From positions 62,001 through 126,000 of the forward strand of contig FUZG01000007.1 in NCBI GenBank assembly GCA_900168235.1: DNA of 64,000 nucleotides, given 5' to 3'. Below the pieces are notes generated by a model that was not told the origin of the DNA, ran no database searches, and saw only the letters and a list, made by a program, of their open reading frames with translations. Shown here piece after piece: positions 43,481 to 52,663 of the stretch. Made by a program: the position numbers and the translations under genes. This stretch comes from Lachnospiraceae bacterium. GTDB taxonomy: Bacteria > Bacillota > Clostridia > Lachnospirales > Lachnospiraceae. The first letter of the stretch is position 1; every line of letters begins with the position of its first letter.

Positions 43481-44488
43481 ATGAAAGACACAAATAAGAG
43501 AAAAAAGATCAGCATCATGATCCCGTGTTACAACGAGATCGAAAATGTAGGCCCCATGAGTGAGGCCGTGACAAAGATCATGACAGAGCAGCTTTCAAAG
43601 TATGATTGGGAGCTGCTGTTCATCGATAACTGTTCTGAGGATGGAACCAGAGAAAAGCTTGAGGAGATCTGTGAAGGAAATCCTCATGTGCGCGCTATCC
43701 TTAATGTTACAAATTTTGGACAGTTCAACTCTCCTTTTTACGGCATGTGCCAGACAACAGGAGACGCGACTATCTCAATGGCATGTGACTTCCAGGATCC
43801 GCCGGAACTCATTCCTGAATTTGTAAAGTGGTGGGAAGAGGGCTACAAGATCGTAAGCGCCATAAAGACCACCAGTAAGGAAAATAAGCTGATCTACTTC
43901 CTTCGTACCTGCTATTACAAGATGATCAGAAATATGTCCACAGTAAAGCTCATCGAGAACTTTACCGGAACAGGTCTCTATGATAAGTCCTTTATAAACC
44001 TTCTCCGTCAGCTGGACGATCCGATCCCGTTCCTCAGAGGTATCGTGGCTGAGTACAATTTCAAGAGAAAGGAGATACCTTTCGACCAGCCGAAGCGCCG
44101 TGCGGGAAAGACCAGCAATAATTTTTACCTGCTTTATGATGCAGCGATGCTTTCCATCACATCATATACAAAGGTTGGTCTCCGTCTTGCTACATTTGCA
44201 GGATTTATCGCTTCTGCCGTAAGTTTTCTCGTGGCAGTGGTATACCTTGTGATGAAGCTTACCCACTGGCATGAATTTTCAGCAGGATATGCACCAATGG
44301 TCATTGGTGTGTTCCTCTTAGGTTCGCTTCAGTTATTTTTCATAGGCTTTATGGGAGAATACATCCTTAATATCAATACCCGTATCATGAACCGGCCGCT
44401 GGTCGTTGAGGAGCGGAGGCTGAACTTCGACAAGGATACATCATCTGAGGCAGAAGAAAAGGAAGGATCAGCTGAGCATGAAGCTTGA
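43481..44488 (+). CDS. GtrB/DPM1-like polyprenyl-phosphate glycosyltransferase
   Basis: 335 residues. N-terminal GT2 domain (KISIMIPCYNEIENVGPMSEAV, WELLFIDNCSEDGT, MACDFQDPPELIPEF), then two C-terminal membrane helices (GLRLATFAGFIASAVSFLVAVVYLV and PMVIGVFLLGSLQLFFIGFMGEYIL). This is the GtrB/CsbB/ArnC architecture: sugar is moved from a nucleotide donor to undecaprenyl phosphate at the inner face of the membrane. The three YfhO proteins and the ArnT-like protein nearby are natural users. The 3' end overlaps the GT8 gene by 11 bp. Confidence 0.93.
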   Translation: MKDTNKRKKISIMIPCYNEIENVGPMSEAVTKIMTEQLSKYDWELLFIDNCSEDGTREKLEEICEGNPHVRAILNVTNFGQFNSPFYGMCQTTGDATISMACDFQDPPELIPEFVKWWEEGYKIVSAIKTTSKENKLIYFLRTCYYKMIRNMSTVKLIENFTGTGLYDKSFINLLRQLDDPIPFLRGIVAEYNFKRKEIPFDQPKRRAGKTSNNFYLLYDAAMLSITSYTKVGLRLATFAGFIASAVSFLVAVVYLVMKLTHWHEFSAGYAPMVIGVFLLGSLQLFFIGFMGEYILNINTRIMNRPLVVEERRLNFDKDTSSEAEEKEGSAEHEA

Positions 44489-45494
44489 CGTACTCTACCA
44501 GTTCAATGAAAAATATGCTCCTTACGCGGGAGCGAGTATTACATCGTTATTTGAAAATAACCGTCATGCAGACAGGATAAGAGTTTTCATACTTGGTGAG
44601 GATCTGTCGCCTGATTCTGAAGCAAAGCTCAGATCTCTCGCAGCAGGATACAGGCGCTGTCTCTGCTTCATTGATACAAAAGAGCTGGTATTCAGAATGA
44701 AGCAGATGAACATGCCGAAGTACCGCGGTTCTTATGCTGCAAATATGAGACTCTTCCTGCCGTGGCTCTTAAATGAGGACGTAGAGAGGATTCTGTATCT
44801 GGACGCGGATACTATTGTAAGTGCTCCGCTGGATGCGTTAAATGATCTGGATATGGAAGGTCATCCTCTTGCGATGTCACTGGACTCACTGGTCCGTCTT
44901 CATAAGAGACGCCTTGGTTTTTCCAGAGACGATTATTATTACAATTCCGGAGTGATCCTTTTTGACATGAAAAAATGGCGCAGTGCCCGCTGCTCTGAAA
45001 GGATCGCAAATCACGTGAGAAATGTCCGTGCCTGGTATCCGTCACCGGATCAGGATCTCTTAAATGTTGTGCTCAAGGGCGAGATCATGAGACTTCCTGC
45101 GGAGTACAATATCGAACCGGCGTATCTTGCTTTTTCCTTAAGGGATTACTTTAATACATTCGGAGGAAGAGGTTTCTACAGTGTTGACGAACTTCGTGAC
45201 GCCCTTCAGAAACCGGTCATCTTCCACTTTTTCCGATTTGTCGGAGAGTTTCCTTGGCACAGGGATAATGTGCATCCTGACAATGCGCTTTTTGACAAGT
45301 ACATTGCCATGTCTCCCTGGAGAGGCTACAGAAAAGTTCCGGCAGAGGCAGGTCCTGTGCTGAAATTTGAAAAGATCCTGTACAGACGTATACCAAGATC
45401 TGCGTTCATACGTCTGTTCCGTCTGGCTTACGAGCTTTTTATCAGGAAAGCAAATCAGGATTCGCTTAAGTATAAAACCAACAGAACTATGTAA
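44478..45494 (+). CDS. Glycosyltransferase family 8
   Basis: 338 residues; ATG inside the end of the previous gene with GGAAGGA at 44461-44467. GT8 hallmarks: LDVLYQFNEKYAPYAGASITSLFENN, ILYLDADTIV (DxD metal site), YYYNSGVILFDMKKWR, and SPDQDLLNVVL, as in LgtC/WaaJ-type retaining galactosyl- or glucosyltransferases. The His-rich tail FHFFRFVGEFPWHRDN completes the nucleotide site. Probably adds a hexose to the glycan; acceptor unknown. Confidence 0.93.
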   Translation: MKLDVLYQFNEKYAPYAGASITSLFENNRHADRIRVFILGEDLSPDSEAKLRSLAAGYRRCLCFIDTKELVFRMKQMNMPKYRGSYAANMRLFLPWLLNEDVERILYLDADTIVSAPLDALNDLDMEGHPLAMSLDSLVRLHKRRLGFSRDDYYYNSGVILFDMKKWRSARCSERIANHVRNVRAWYPSPDQDLLNVVLKGEIMRLPAEYNIEPAYLAFSLRDYFNTFGGRGFYSVDELRDALQKPVIFHFFRFVGEFPWHRDNVHPDNALFDKYIAMSPWRGYRKVPAEAGPVLKFEKILYRRIPRSAFIRLFRLAYELFIRKANQDSLKYKTNRTM

Positions 45495-45530
45495 GGGAGG
45501 ACAGACAACAGTCTGGTATTCGCCTGAAAT

Positions 45531-46586
45531 ATGAAAATATCAGTGATAATCCCGGTCTATAACGTAAAGACAGGGTATCTTGAAAAGTGCATAGAGAGTC
45601 TTGAAGATCAGAAAGGCATGGACCGGAGTGAGTATGAAGTCATCGCAGTGGATGACGGATCACGTGCGGAAACTGCGGAAGCGCTGGACAGGCTCGAGAA
45701 AGACAATACATGTCTGAAAGTCATCCATCAGGAAAACGGAGGGACATCTGTTGCCAGAAATACAGGACTGGATGCGGCAGCGGGAGAGTACGTACTCTTT
45801 GTTGACGGTGATGACTGGATCTCTGATGACTGTCTTTCAACTATCCTGTCTGACATGGAAAGAGATCCGGTGGATATCCTGTTTTTTGGTTATGCAACGA
45901 GCTATACAAATAGGGAGATGAACCGGGTACTCCAGGAGCCTCCTACAGGAATATGGAACCGTGAGACGCTGGAGCTCGCAGTGTTGGAAGGAAATCCTGC
46001 TCTTGGACCGGTCGAGGTCGGAGCGCCCTGGGGAAAGCTTGTTAAGAGACAGGCGATAGAAGAGGGTCACGTAAGATATACGCCGGGACTCAGAAAGGGT
46101 CAGGATACGGTATTTGTTCTGCATCTTTTGGAGCATTGCAGTAAATTCCGTTATCTTCCATATCTCGGATATCACTACCGTATATCAGGAAGCTCTGTAA
46201 GTAAGAGATTTAATCCTGAGATCGTCGAGATAATGGAAAAGACTCTCACAGAGTACAGGAAGTTTACTGAAAAGTACGGCAAGGATAAAAGGTTCGTTGA
46301 TGCAGTGAACAGGAAGTATTACAAGGTCCTTACAGGAGAGTATCAGGAGCTTTACTTCACTCATAGGGAAAATCACGAACCGGAAAAGAAACGTATACAG
46401 GGATTTTATAAGCTTATTATGAGATCTCCCTATAAAGAAGCAGTAAGGGATGTCAGCTCCGATGGGTTAAGTGCGTTTAACCGCCTTCAGCTTCATCTCA
46501 TCAGGAAAAAGAAGATAGGCTTTTTATTCCTTGTTAGAAAAATGGAGAATATTTTAAGAAATACAGTGGTGAGAAAATATGACTGA
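45531..46586 (+). CDS. Glycosyltransferase family 2
   Basis: 351 residues. The ATG at 45531 fits the family because the protein begins directly with KISVIIPVYN, although the only good ribosome site (GGGAGG, 45494-45499) is about 30 bases away. Motifs: YEVIAVDDGSRAET, GGTSVARNTGLDAAAGEYVLFVDGDDW, and RKGQDTVFVLHLLE. A typical cytoplasmic GT-A enzyme of EpsJ/WcaA type. The last bases overlap the ArnT-like gene by 8 bp. Confidence 0.9.
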   Translation: MKISVIIPVYNVKTGYLEKCIESLEDQKGMDRSEYEVIAVDDGSRAETAEALDRLEKDNTCLKVIHQENGGTSVARNTGLDAAAGEYVLFVDGDDWISDDCLSTILSDMERDPVDILFFGYATSYTNREMNRVLQEPPTGIWNRETLELAVLEGNPALGPVEVGAPWGKLVKRQAIEEGHVRYTPGLRKGQDTVFVLHLLEHCSKFRYLPYLGYHYRISGSSVSKRFNPEIVEIMEKTLTEYRKFTEKYGKDKRFVDAVNRKYYKVLTGEYQELYFTHRENHEPEKKRIQGFYKLIMRSPYKEAVRDVSSDGLSAFNRLQLHLIRKKKIGFLFLVRKMENILRNTVVRKYD

Positions 46587-48171
46587 TAATAGACGAGACA
46601 CAACAATTCTTACACCCATTAAAAAGTATCATTTCTGGCTTATCTGCGGAGTTCTGATCTTTGTCCAGCTTTTGTTTTCACTTCGTTTTATGGGAAGGCA
46701 GTATTTTAATCTCGACGAAGTATCACAGATCGGATTTATAGCAAAGAAGCTGAGCGTAGGCGGAATACTTGATTATTACCTTACAAGTGAGGTTACGAAT
46801 CTCCCTCTGTTCCCGCTTCTCGCGGCACTCTGGTACAGAGTGGTGCCCTATGGTGAAGGCTGGATGAGATTATTAACTGTCATACTCACAACGGGAGCGA
46901 TCGTTTTTCTGATAAAAATGGCTGTTGCCATAGGAGATGAATACACAGGTTATCTCATGGCAGTGCTGTCCGTAAGCTCTGCAACTATCATGCAGAAGTG
47001 CGGTCTTACTTTCAGAGTACATGCTTTCTGGCTGCTCTTTACAGCTCTTGTGCTTTATTTATATATCAAGAGGCAGGAGAATCAGGGAAGTGAATCATGG
47101 ATGAGTGTCATATGTCTCGGACTGGCAATGGCAGGACTTGCATGGTCACACTATTTTGGATGTATAACCATCGTGTACATGTTTTTGATGGATGTGGTAC
47201 TCCTTATCGCTAAGAGGATACGTATCCGTACGATACTTTCCTACGTGATAGCAGGAGGAACGCTGCTTCCGTGGTTTATCCTGATGCTCATACGAAGGAC
47301 TATGAATCTTTCTGAGTTCTGGCCGAAAACACCCACATTTGCGTCAATTCCGCATGCATTAATGTATATCGTGAGCAACGATACACCTGTATATGTGATC
47401 CTGATCCTTGGAATGATCACATCTGTGCTCGCATCCGCATGGCGTATCCTTCAGCTGAAACCTGATTTCCGCAAGGGCTTTATCCGTCTTGGATTTGCAA
47501 TGATGCCATTAGCGTTCATCGTCGGAAACTATGTTTACAGCGCACATATCGCGTCAAACGGAGGAATTTTTGTTACACGTTATTTCCTGTCTGTCGTACC
47601 GGCAGCGCTGCTCACAGTGAGCCTCACGATCCAGGATATCATCCGTTTCGTGATCCGTGTCAGCACCAGAGATGACGTATTTGTAGACTCCGATAAGGTA
47701 AAGGATGACGGCCTGCAGATAGGCTTCACTCAGTTTATGCTCTATGGCTCAGTGGTACTGATGATACTGTTTTTCATCGGAGCACCGAATTATTACTATG
47801 ACGTAAAGGATGAAGTCAGTGCGCCATATGACAACACCTATGGAAATGTAAGGGATGAAGTTCTGTCAGTGGATGGAGCAGAGGAAGCGATCCGCAGCGG
47901 ACGTACTGTTGTGGCGATCAATGCAAACCGCGCAAATGCTGACGGATTTGAAGAGTATTATTTTGAATATGCCGGTACAGGAGAGGAACTCCATGTGGTT
48001 TCAAATGATGATGAGGATATGGCAGAACGCATAAAGAATGCGGACCGTATCTATATCTATCAGGTAATGAAGGGAACACCGGATGTATTTACAGATCTGA
48101 TGGGGGATGATTTTGAGCAGAGCTCATTTGATAAAAATCTCAGACTGTACGAGTTTGAAAGGGTAAAGTAA
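46579..48171 (+). CDS. GT-C glycosyltransferase, ArnT/PMT-like (family 39-like)
   Basis: 530 residues with about 11 membrane helices. After the first helix comes QYFNLDEVSQIGFIAKKLS, where Asp-Glu is the catalytic pair of ArnT/PMT-type GT-C enzymes. Then a soluble C-terminal outside domain (about 410-530) follows. The family moves sugars from polyprenyl phosphates to outside acceptors, so it could use the product of the GtrB-like enzyme at 43481. It ends 1 bp before the CapA-like gene. Acceptor unknown. Confidence 0.85.
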   Translation: MTDNRRDTTILTPIKKYHFWLICGVLIFVQLLFSLRFMGRQYFNLDEVSQIGFIAKKLSVGGILDYYLTSEVTNLPLFPLLAALWYRVVPYGEGWMRLLTVILTTGAIVFLIKMAVAIGDEYTGYLMAVLSVSSATIMQKCGLTFRVHAFWLLFTALVLYLYIKRQENQGSESWMSVICLGLAMAGLAWSHYFGCITIVYMFLMDVVLLIAKRIRIRTILSYVIAGGTLLPWFILMLIRRTMNLSEFWPKTPTFASIPHALMYIVSNDTPVYVILILGMITSVLASAWRILQLKPDFRKGFIRLGFAMMPLAFIVGNYVYSAHIASNGGIFVTRYFLSVVPAALLTVSLTIQDIIRFVIRVSTRDDVFVDSDKVKDDGLQIGFTQFMLYGSVVLMILFFIGAPNYYYDVKDEVSAPYDNTYGNVRDEVLSVDGAEEAIRSGRTVVAINANRANADGFEEYYFEYAGTGEELHVVSNDDEDMAERIKNADRIYIYQVMKGTPDVFTDLMGDDFEQSSFDKNLRLYEFERVK

Positions 48172-48172
48172 A

Positions 48173-49249
48173 ATGAGACTTTTGTTTCTCGGAGATCTTG
48201 CGTATGATTACAGCGATGTAAAAGAAGATATAAAAAAAATAGGCAGAACCATACGGGAAAATGATCTTAGAGCTGTGATAAATCTCGAGGGACCCATATG
48301 TGACGGAACAGAGAGACAGAGGATAAAAAGGGGCTCCCACCTGCATCAGGGCAAGGGAGTCATAGATGTACTGAAGGAACTTTCGGCTATCGGCGTCACG
48401 CTCAGCAATAACCACATGATGGATTTCGGCAGCCTTGGATGCAGAAAGACCATAGAGAGACTCGATGATGCAGGTATCCTTTACTGCGGTGCAGGAAGTG
48501 ATATACATTCAGCTGTCGAACCCATGATCCTGAAGGATGAAATGGGAGAGACTGCGGTATTTAATTTCGGCTGGGCAGGAGAAGAGACTGTTTATGCAGG
48601 AAAGTGCAGTTACGGCTGTTCTCCGAGAGAGAATAAGATCGTGCTGGACAATGTAAAGCACTACGCGGTAACCCATCCTCAAAACAGCGTTATCGTAACT
48701 CTTCACTGGGGTTTTGAATTTAATGCGTATCCGATGCCGTATGATATAGATCTCGGACACAAGCTTTTAGAAATCCCAAATGTAAGGATAGTGATAGGAC
48801 ATCATCCTCACTGCCCTCAGACAGTTGAAGAGTATAAAGGCAAAAAAATCTATTATTCGCTTGGAAACTTTTATTTTGGCTCCAGACGGAAAAAGTTTTC
48901 GATGAAGAAATTTCCCACAGAGCCCGTGGACAGAAGTAATTACGGAATAGCTGTCGTGTTTGACACAGTGACAGGGGAATCTTCTGAAAAAATAGTATTC
49001 TATGATGAAAAAAAGGATGAGTCCTATTTTACAGAGTGCGGAAAGATGCCGGAAAAGCAGCCTGACGCAGATCCTTTATCCAAGGACTACCTGAAACTTT
49101 ACAGAAATACTGCTCTTAAGGGTAATCCGTTCCTTGGAACAGATGAAAAAATGAACAGGAAGATGACAGCGCAGTTTAATTTTGCGAGAAATGTATTACG
49201 ATTTGTTCCGTTCACAAACGTTTTATTAAAGTTGGTTAAAAGAAAATGA
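48173..49249 (+). CDS. CapA/PgsA-like metallophosphatase-fold protein
   Basis: 358 residues, without signal peptide or membrane helix. CapA-family motifs in order: LLFLGDLAYDY, VINLEGPICDG, TLSNNHMMDFGSLG, VTLHWGFEFNAYP, VIGHHPHCPQTVEEYKGKKIYYSLGNFYFGS. These give the metal-binding set of calcineurin-like/PGA_cap proteins. In Bacillus CapA/PgsA helps make or export poly-gamma-glutamate, but CapB/CapC partners are absent here. Cytoplasmic CapA-like proteins in polysaccharide loci may act on amide-linked or phosphate substituents. The exact reaction is unknown. Overlaps the next gene by ATGA. Confidence 0.9.
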   Translation: MRLLFLGDLAYDYSDVKEDIKKIGRTIRENDLRAVINLEGPICDGTERQRIKRGSHLHQGKGVIDVLKELSAIGVTLSNNHMMDFGSLGCRKTIERLDDAGILYCGAGSDIHSAVEPMILKDEMGETAVFNFGWAGEETVYAGKCSYGCSPRENKIVLDNVKHYAVTHPQNSVIVTLHWGFEFNAYPMPYDIDLGHKLLEIPNVRIVIGHHPHCPQTVEEYKGKKIYYSLGNFYFGSRRKKFSMKKFPTEPVDRSNYGIAVVFDTVTGESSEKIVFYDEKKDESYFTECGKMPEKQPDADPLSKDYLKLYRNTALKGNPFLGTDEKMNRKMTAQFNFARNVLRFVPFTNVLLKLVKRK

Positions 49250-50160
49250 AAAAAGTAAGTTGTGTGATAACAAGCTATAAAAGAGATATTTCTGTGGTCC
49301 GTAGGGCTTTGATGAGTGTACTTTCACAAACTTGGGAAAATATCGAAGTTTTTCTTGTTGATGACAACAGAGGCGCCGGTTCAGAGAAATACAGTGAGCC
49401 GATAAAGGCACTCGCAGAGGAGTTTGATAACGTTAAGTATCTTAAGACCATCGATCCTGTAGGCGCTCAGGCAGCGAGAAACCTGGGAATAAAAAATGCC
49501 GATGGAGATTTCGTAGCATTTCTGGATGATGATGATGAGTGGCTTCCGCAGAAAATTGAGAAGCAGGTGAAGCTCCTTGAAGAAAATCCTGATGCGGGAA
49601 TGAGCTACTGCATAGGATATACCATTAATGAGGCGAAGGCGAACGTTAAGGACGGAGAGATCTACGGAAAGGCTTTTAAGCCTGAGGTTACATACAGGGA
49701 TCTCTTAAGGGACGACACAATAGGAACAACCACCCAGGCTGTTATCAGACGTGAAGTTTTTGATAAAGTCGGCGGTTTTGATGAAGCATTTCCTGCAAGA
49801 CAGGATTATGAAATGTGGATCAGGATCAGTAAGTCTTACAGGGTGATAGGTATAAAAGAGCCTTTATTCAAGTACTACAAGAATATGTCGGGAGTGAAGC
49901 ACACACAGATATCCCACAGTGCAGAGAAATGCATAAGAGGATATGAGCTGCTCCTTGAAAAATATCATGATGACATAGTAAAGGATGCAGGCGCGAGATT
50001 TAACATAGTTTTTCATCTGGCTCATTTTTACAGGCTTGGAGGAGACAAGGCTAAGGGCTATAAGGAATATATCCACTCATTTTTCTGCTCTCCCATTCTC
50101 TTTATGAATCAGGCGAGAATAGCGGTAAGAGACAGGATAAAATGCTATAGGGCAAAGTGA
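49246..50160 (+). CDS. Glycosyltransferase family 2
   Basis: 304 residues; ATGA overlap with the CapA-like gene. Motifs: KVSCVITSYKRDISVVRRALMSVLSQTWENIEVFLVDDN, GAQAARNLGIKNADGDFVAFLDDDDEWLPQKIEKQ (DDDD metal site), and FDEAFPARQDYEMWIRISKSY. A soluble GT-A enzyme of the family 2 group common in capsule loci. It is the last gene of this transcription unit: a strong promoter follows it. Confidence 0.9.
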   Translation: MKKVSCVITSYKRDISVVRRALMSVLSQTWENIEVFLVDDNRGAGSEKYSEPIKALAEEFDNVKYLKTIDPVGAQAARNLGIKNADGDFVAFLDDDDEWLPQKIEKQVKLLEENPDAGMSYCIGYTINEAKANVKDGEIYGKAFKPEVTYRDLLRDDTIGTTTQAVIRREVFDKVGGFDEAFPARQDYEMWIRISKSYRVIGIKEPLFKYYKNMSGVKHTQISHSAEKCIRGYELLLEKYHDDIVKDAGARFNIVFHLAHFYRLGGDKAKGYKEYIHSFFCSPILFMNQARIAVRDRIKCYRAK

Positions 50161-50176
50161 TCTGAAATTTACGAAC

Positions 50177-50205
50177 TTGAAAAGAATAATCAGGATTGCT
50201 ATACT
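50177..50205 (+). promoter_or_regulatory. Sigma-A promoter for the uronate/nonulosonate operon
   Basis: TTGAAA (50177-50182) and TATACT (50200-50205) are 17 bases apart, both close to consensus. Transcription would start near 50212 and leave a leader of about 38 bases with AAGGAAG (50229-50235) further upstream of the ATG at 50250. It serves the block 50250-55523. Confidence 0.65.
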
Positions 50206-50249
50206 TTTTAAGTTATGGCATGAATTATAAGGAAGTCAGGTAAAATAAG

Positions 50250-51569
50250 ATGTCGTTATACGAGGATATAGTAAATCATAAAGAGAAGCTTTCACTGGTA
50301 GGACTTGGATATGTCGGAATGCCTATCGCTGTTTCTTTTGCTGACAAGATCGATGTCATCGGTTTTGATATCAATGCTGAAAAGATCGAGAAGTACAAGG
50401 CAGGATTCGACCCGACAAACGAAGTCGGAAATGACAGGATCAAAAACTCAAAGGTTGATTTTACATCCGACGAGACAAGGCTTAAGGAAGCAAAGTTTCA
50501 CATTGTTGCAGTTCCTACACCTGTAAATCCGGATCATACACCGGATCTCACTCCTGTTGAGGGAGCAAGCCGTGTTCTTGGACGCAATCTTACAAAGGGC
50601 TCCATCGTCGTATATGAGTCAACAGTATATCCGGGAGTAACAGAGGATATCTGTGTTCCGATCCTTGAGAAAGAGTCCGGTCTTAAGTGCGGAGTTGATT
50701 TTAAGGTTGGATATTCACCTGAGCGTATAAATCCCGGTGATAAGGTTCACCGTCTCGAAACTATCATAAAGATCGTTTCCGGTATGGATGAGGACACTCT
50801 CGAAGAGATCGCAAATGTTTACAGCCTTGTAGTTGAGGCCGGTGTATATAGAGCAGAATCAATAAAGGTTGCAGAGGCAGCAAAGGTTATTGAGAACAGC
50901 CAGAGAGATATCAATATCGCATTCATGAATGAGCTCTCAATGATCTTTAATAAAATGAACATCGATACACAGGCTGTTCTGAAGGCAGCGGGAACAAAGT
51001 GGAATTTCCTTCCGTTCCGTCCGGGACTTGTAGGCGGTCACTGTATCGGTGTAGATCCGTACTATCTCACATATAAGGCTGAGCAGCTCGGTTATCACAG
51101 CCAGATCATCCTTTCCGGCCGTCGTATCAACGATGATATGGGTAAGTATGTGGCAGAGAGCCTTGTAAAGAATCTTATCCGCGCAGAGGCTCCTATCCGC
51201 AATGCAAAGGTTGCGATCCTCGGATTCACATTTAAGGAGAACTGCCCGGATACCAGAAATACAAAGGTCATCGATATCGTGAACGAGCTTCGTGAATATG
51301 GTATCGAGCCTGTGATCGCTGATCCGGAAGCTGATGCAGCAGAGGCAGAAGCACTTTACGGTATCAAGTTTACGGATATGAAGGACATCAAGGATTGTGA
51401 CGCCGTTATCCTTGCAGTTCAGCATGATGTATTTGCGGAGTTCACTCCTGCTGATTTTGACAAGATGTACAAAACAGAGGATGCACACCAGAAGATCCTT
51501 TCTGACGTAAAGGGTATCCTTGACCGCAAGACATACGAAAATGCAGGATATATCTACTGGAGACTGTAA
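50250..51569 (+). CDS. tviB: UDP-N-acetylhexosamine 6-dehydrogenase, TviB/WbpO/WbpA-like
   Basis: 439 residues, standard for UDP-sugar dehydrogenases. NAD site [18 protein letters not shown] (from residue 15), [37 protein letters not shown], and the catalytic-cysteine motif [13 protein letters not shown]-terminal UDP-binding domain follows ([18 protein letters not shown]). The [17 protein letters not shown] wording matches the Vi antigen TviB and WbpO group, which make UDP-N-acetylgalactos- or glucosaminuronate. The TviC-like epimerase at 54546 supports a UDP-GalNAcA product. Confidence 0.93.
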   Translation: MSLYEDIVNHKEKLSLVGLGYVGMPIAVSFADKIDVIGFDINAEKIEKYKAGFDPTNEVGNDRIKNSKVDFTSDETRLKEAKFHIVAVPTPVNPDHTPDLTPVEGASRVLGRNLTKGSIVVYESTVYPGVTEDICVPILEKESGLKCGVDFKVGYSPERINPGDKVHRLETIIKIVSGMDEDTLEEIANVYSLVVEAGVYRAESIKVAEAAKVIENSQRDINIAFMNELSMIFNKMNIDTQAVLKAAGTKWNFLPFRPGLVGGHCIGVDPYYLTYKAEQLGYHSQIILSGRRINDDMGKYVAESLVKNLIRAEAPIRNAKVAILGFTFKENCPDTRNTKVIDIVNELREYGIEPVIADPEADAAEAEALYGIKFTDMKDIKDCDAVILAVQHDVFAEFTPADFDKMYKTEDAHQKILSDVKGILDRKTYENAGYIYWRL

Positions 51570-51589
51570 GGAAGAGGTAATTCCTAAAG

Positions 51590-52597
51590 ATGGATTTTAA
51601 TAAAAGAAAGATAATAGCTGAGCTTGGAATGACTCATGACGGAAGTCTCGGACAGGCAAAAGCGATGATAATAGCAGCAGCGGAATGTGGTGTGGACGCA
51701 GTAAAGCTTCAGACACACATTTCCGAGGCAGAGACCATTCATAATGCTCCCCAGCCGCCTTATTTCACGGCAGAGCCCAGATATGAGTATTTTAAGCGTA
51801 CAGCTTTCAATATGGATCAGTGGAAAGAGCTGAAGGAATGTGCGAAGGAAAATAATGTTGAATTTATTTCTTCTCCGTTTTCTATCGAGGCGATAGATTT
51901 TCTGCTGGAGCTGGGCATTGACTGCTTCAAGGTACCGAGCGGTGAGATCACAAATATCCCGTACCTTGAGCATCTTGCAGACGCAGGCGTTCCGGTCATC
52001 GTTTCCAGCGGAATGAGCAGTCTGGAAGAGCTTGATGAGTGTATGCAGATCTTTTTAAGAAAGAACTGTAACGTGTCTCTTATGCAGTGTACATCCGAGT
52101 ATCCCTGTGATCCGAAGCACGTAGGATTAAATATAATCGACCTCTTTAAGGAAAAGTATCCGGGGGTTCCTCTTGGATTTTCGGATCATTCATCAGGAGA
52201 GTGGGCAGCTATCGCAGCTTTCCAGAAGGGTGCGCATCTTATCGAGAAGCACTTCACACTCAGCAAAAAAATGTACGGTCCTGATGCGAAAATGTCTATG
52301 GAGCCTGCTGAGATGACGCAGCTCACTGATTCTATAAAGAATCTTGAGATCGCTCTTGCAAATCCTGTAGATAAGTCAAGTGCTGATGAATTTTCCAACA
52401 TGAAGGAGATCTTCCAGAAGAGTATCGTATCCATTACGGATATTCCTGCGGGAACTCCCATTACAGAGGATATGCTGGGATATAAAAAGCCGGGAACAGG
52501 ACTTCCTACAAAGTACTATAAGGAAATCCTTGGTCATACGGCTAAGAGAGACCTGCACTTTGATGACATTATAAATAAAGAGGACATTAACTGGTAA
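51590..52597 (+). CDS. neuB: NeuB-family nonulosonic acid synthase (second copy, altered metal site)
   Basis: 335 residues. TIM barrel with KIIAELGMTHDGSLGQAKAM, AVKLQTHISEAETI, FKVPSGEITNIPYLE, QCTSEYPCDP, GFSDHSSGEWAAIAA and LIEKHFTLSKKM; then a short SAF domain (IPAGTPITEDMLGYKKPGTGLP). One residue is odd: the second metal-ligand His of N. meningitidis NeuB (GPDH) is Ala here (GPDAK, Ala233), while His221 remains. With neuC and neuA following, sialic acid synthesis (ManNAc + PEP) is the simple reading. The substitution could mean a different substrate. Only about 45% of positions look alike with the copy at 12362 by eye. Confidence 0.88.
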   Translation: MDFNKRKIIAELGMTHDGSLGQAKAMIIAAAECGVDAVKLQTHISEAETIHNAPQPPYFTAEPRYEYFKRTAFNMDQWKELKECAKENNVEFISSPFSIEAIDFLLELGIDCFKVPSGEITNIPYLEHLADAGVPVIVSSGMSSLEELDECMQIFLRKNCNVSLMQCTSEYPCDPKHVGLNIIDLFKEKYPGVPLGFSDHSSGEWAAIAAFQKGAHLIEKHFTLSKKMYGPDAKMSMEPAEMTQLTDSIKNLEIALANPVDKSSADEFSNMKEIFQKSIVSITDIPAGTPITEDMLGYKKPGTGLPTKYYKEILGHTAKRDLHFDDIINKEDINW

Positions 52598-52663
52598 AAG
52601 CTGTTGCTGAAACGTGCATAAAGCCGTAAAACAGTGAACCCGTGTCAAATAGAAGGGAATATT

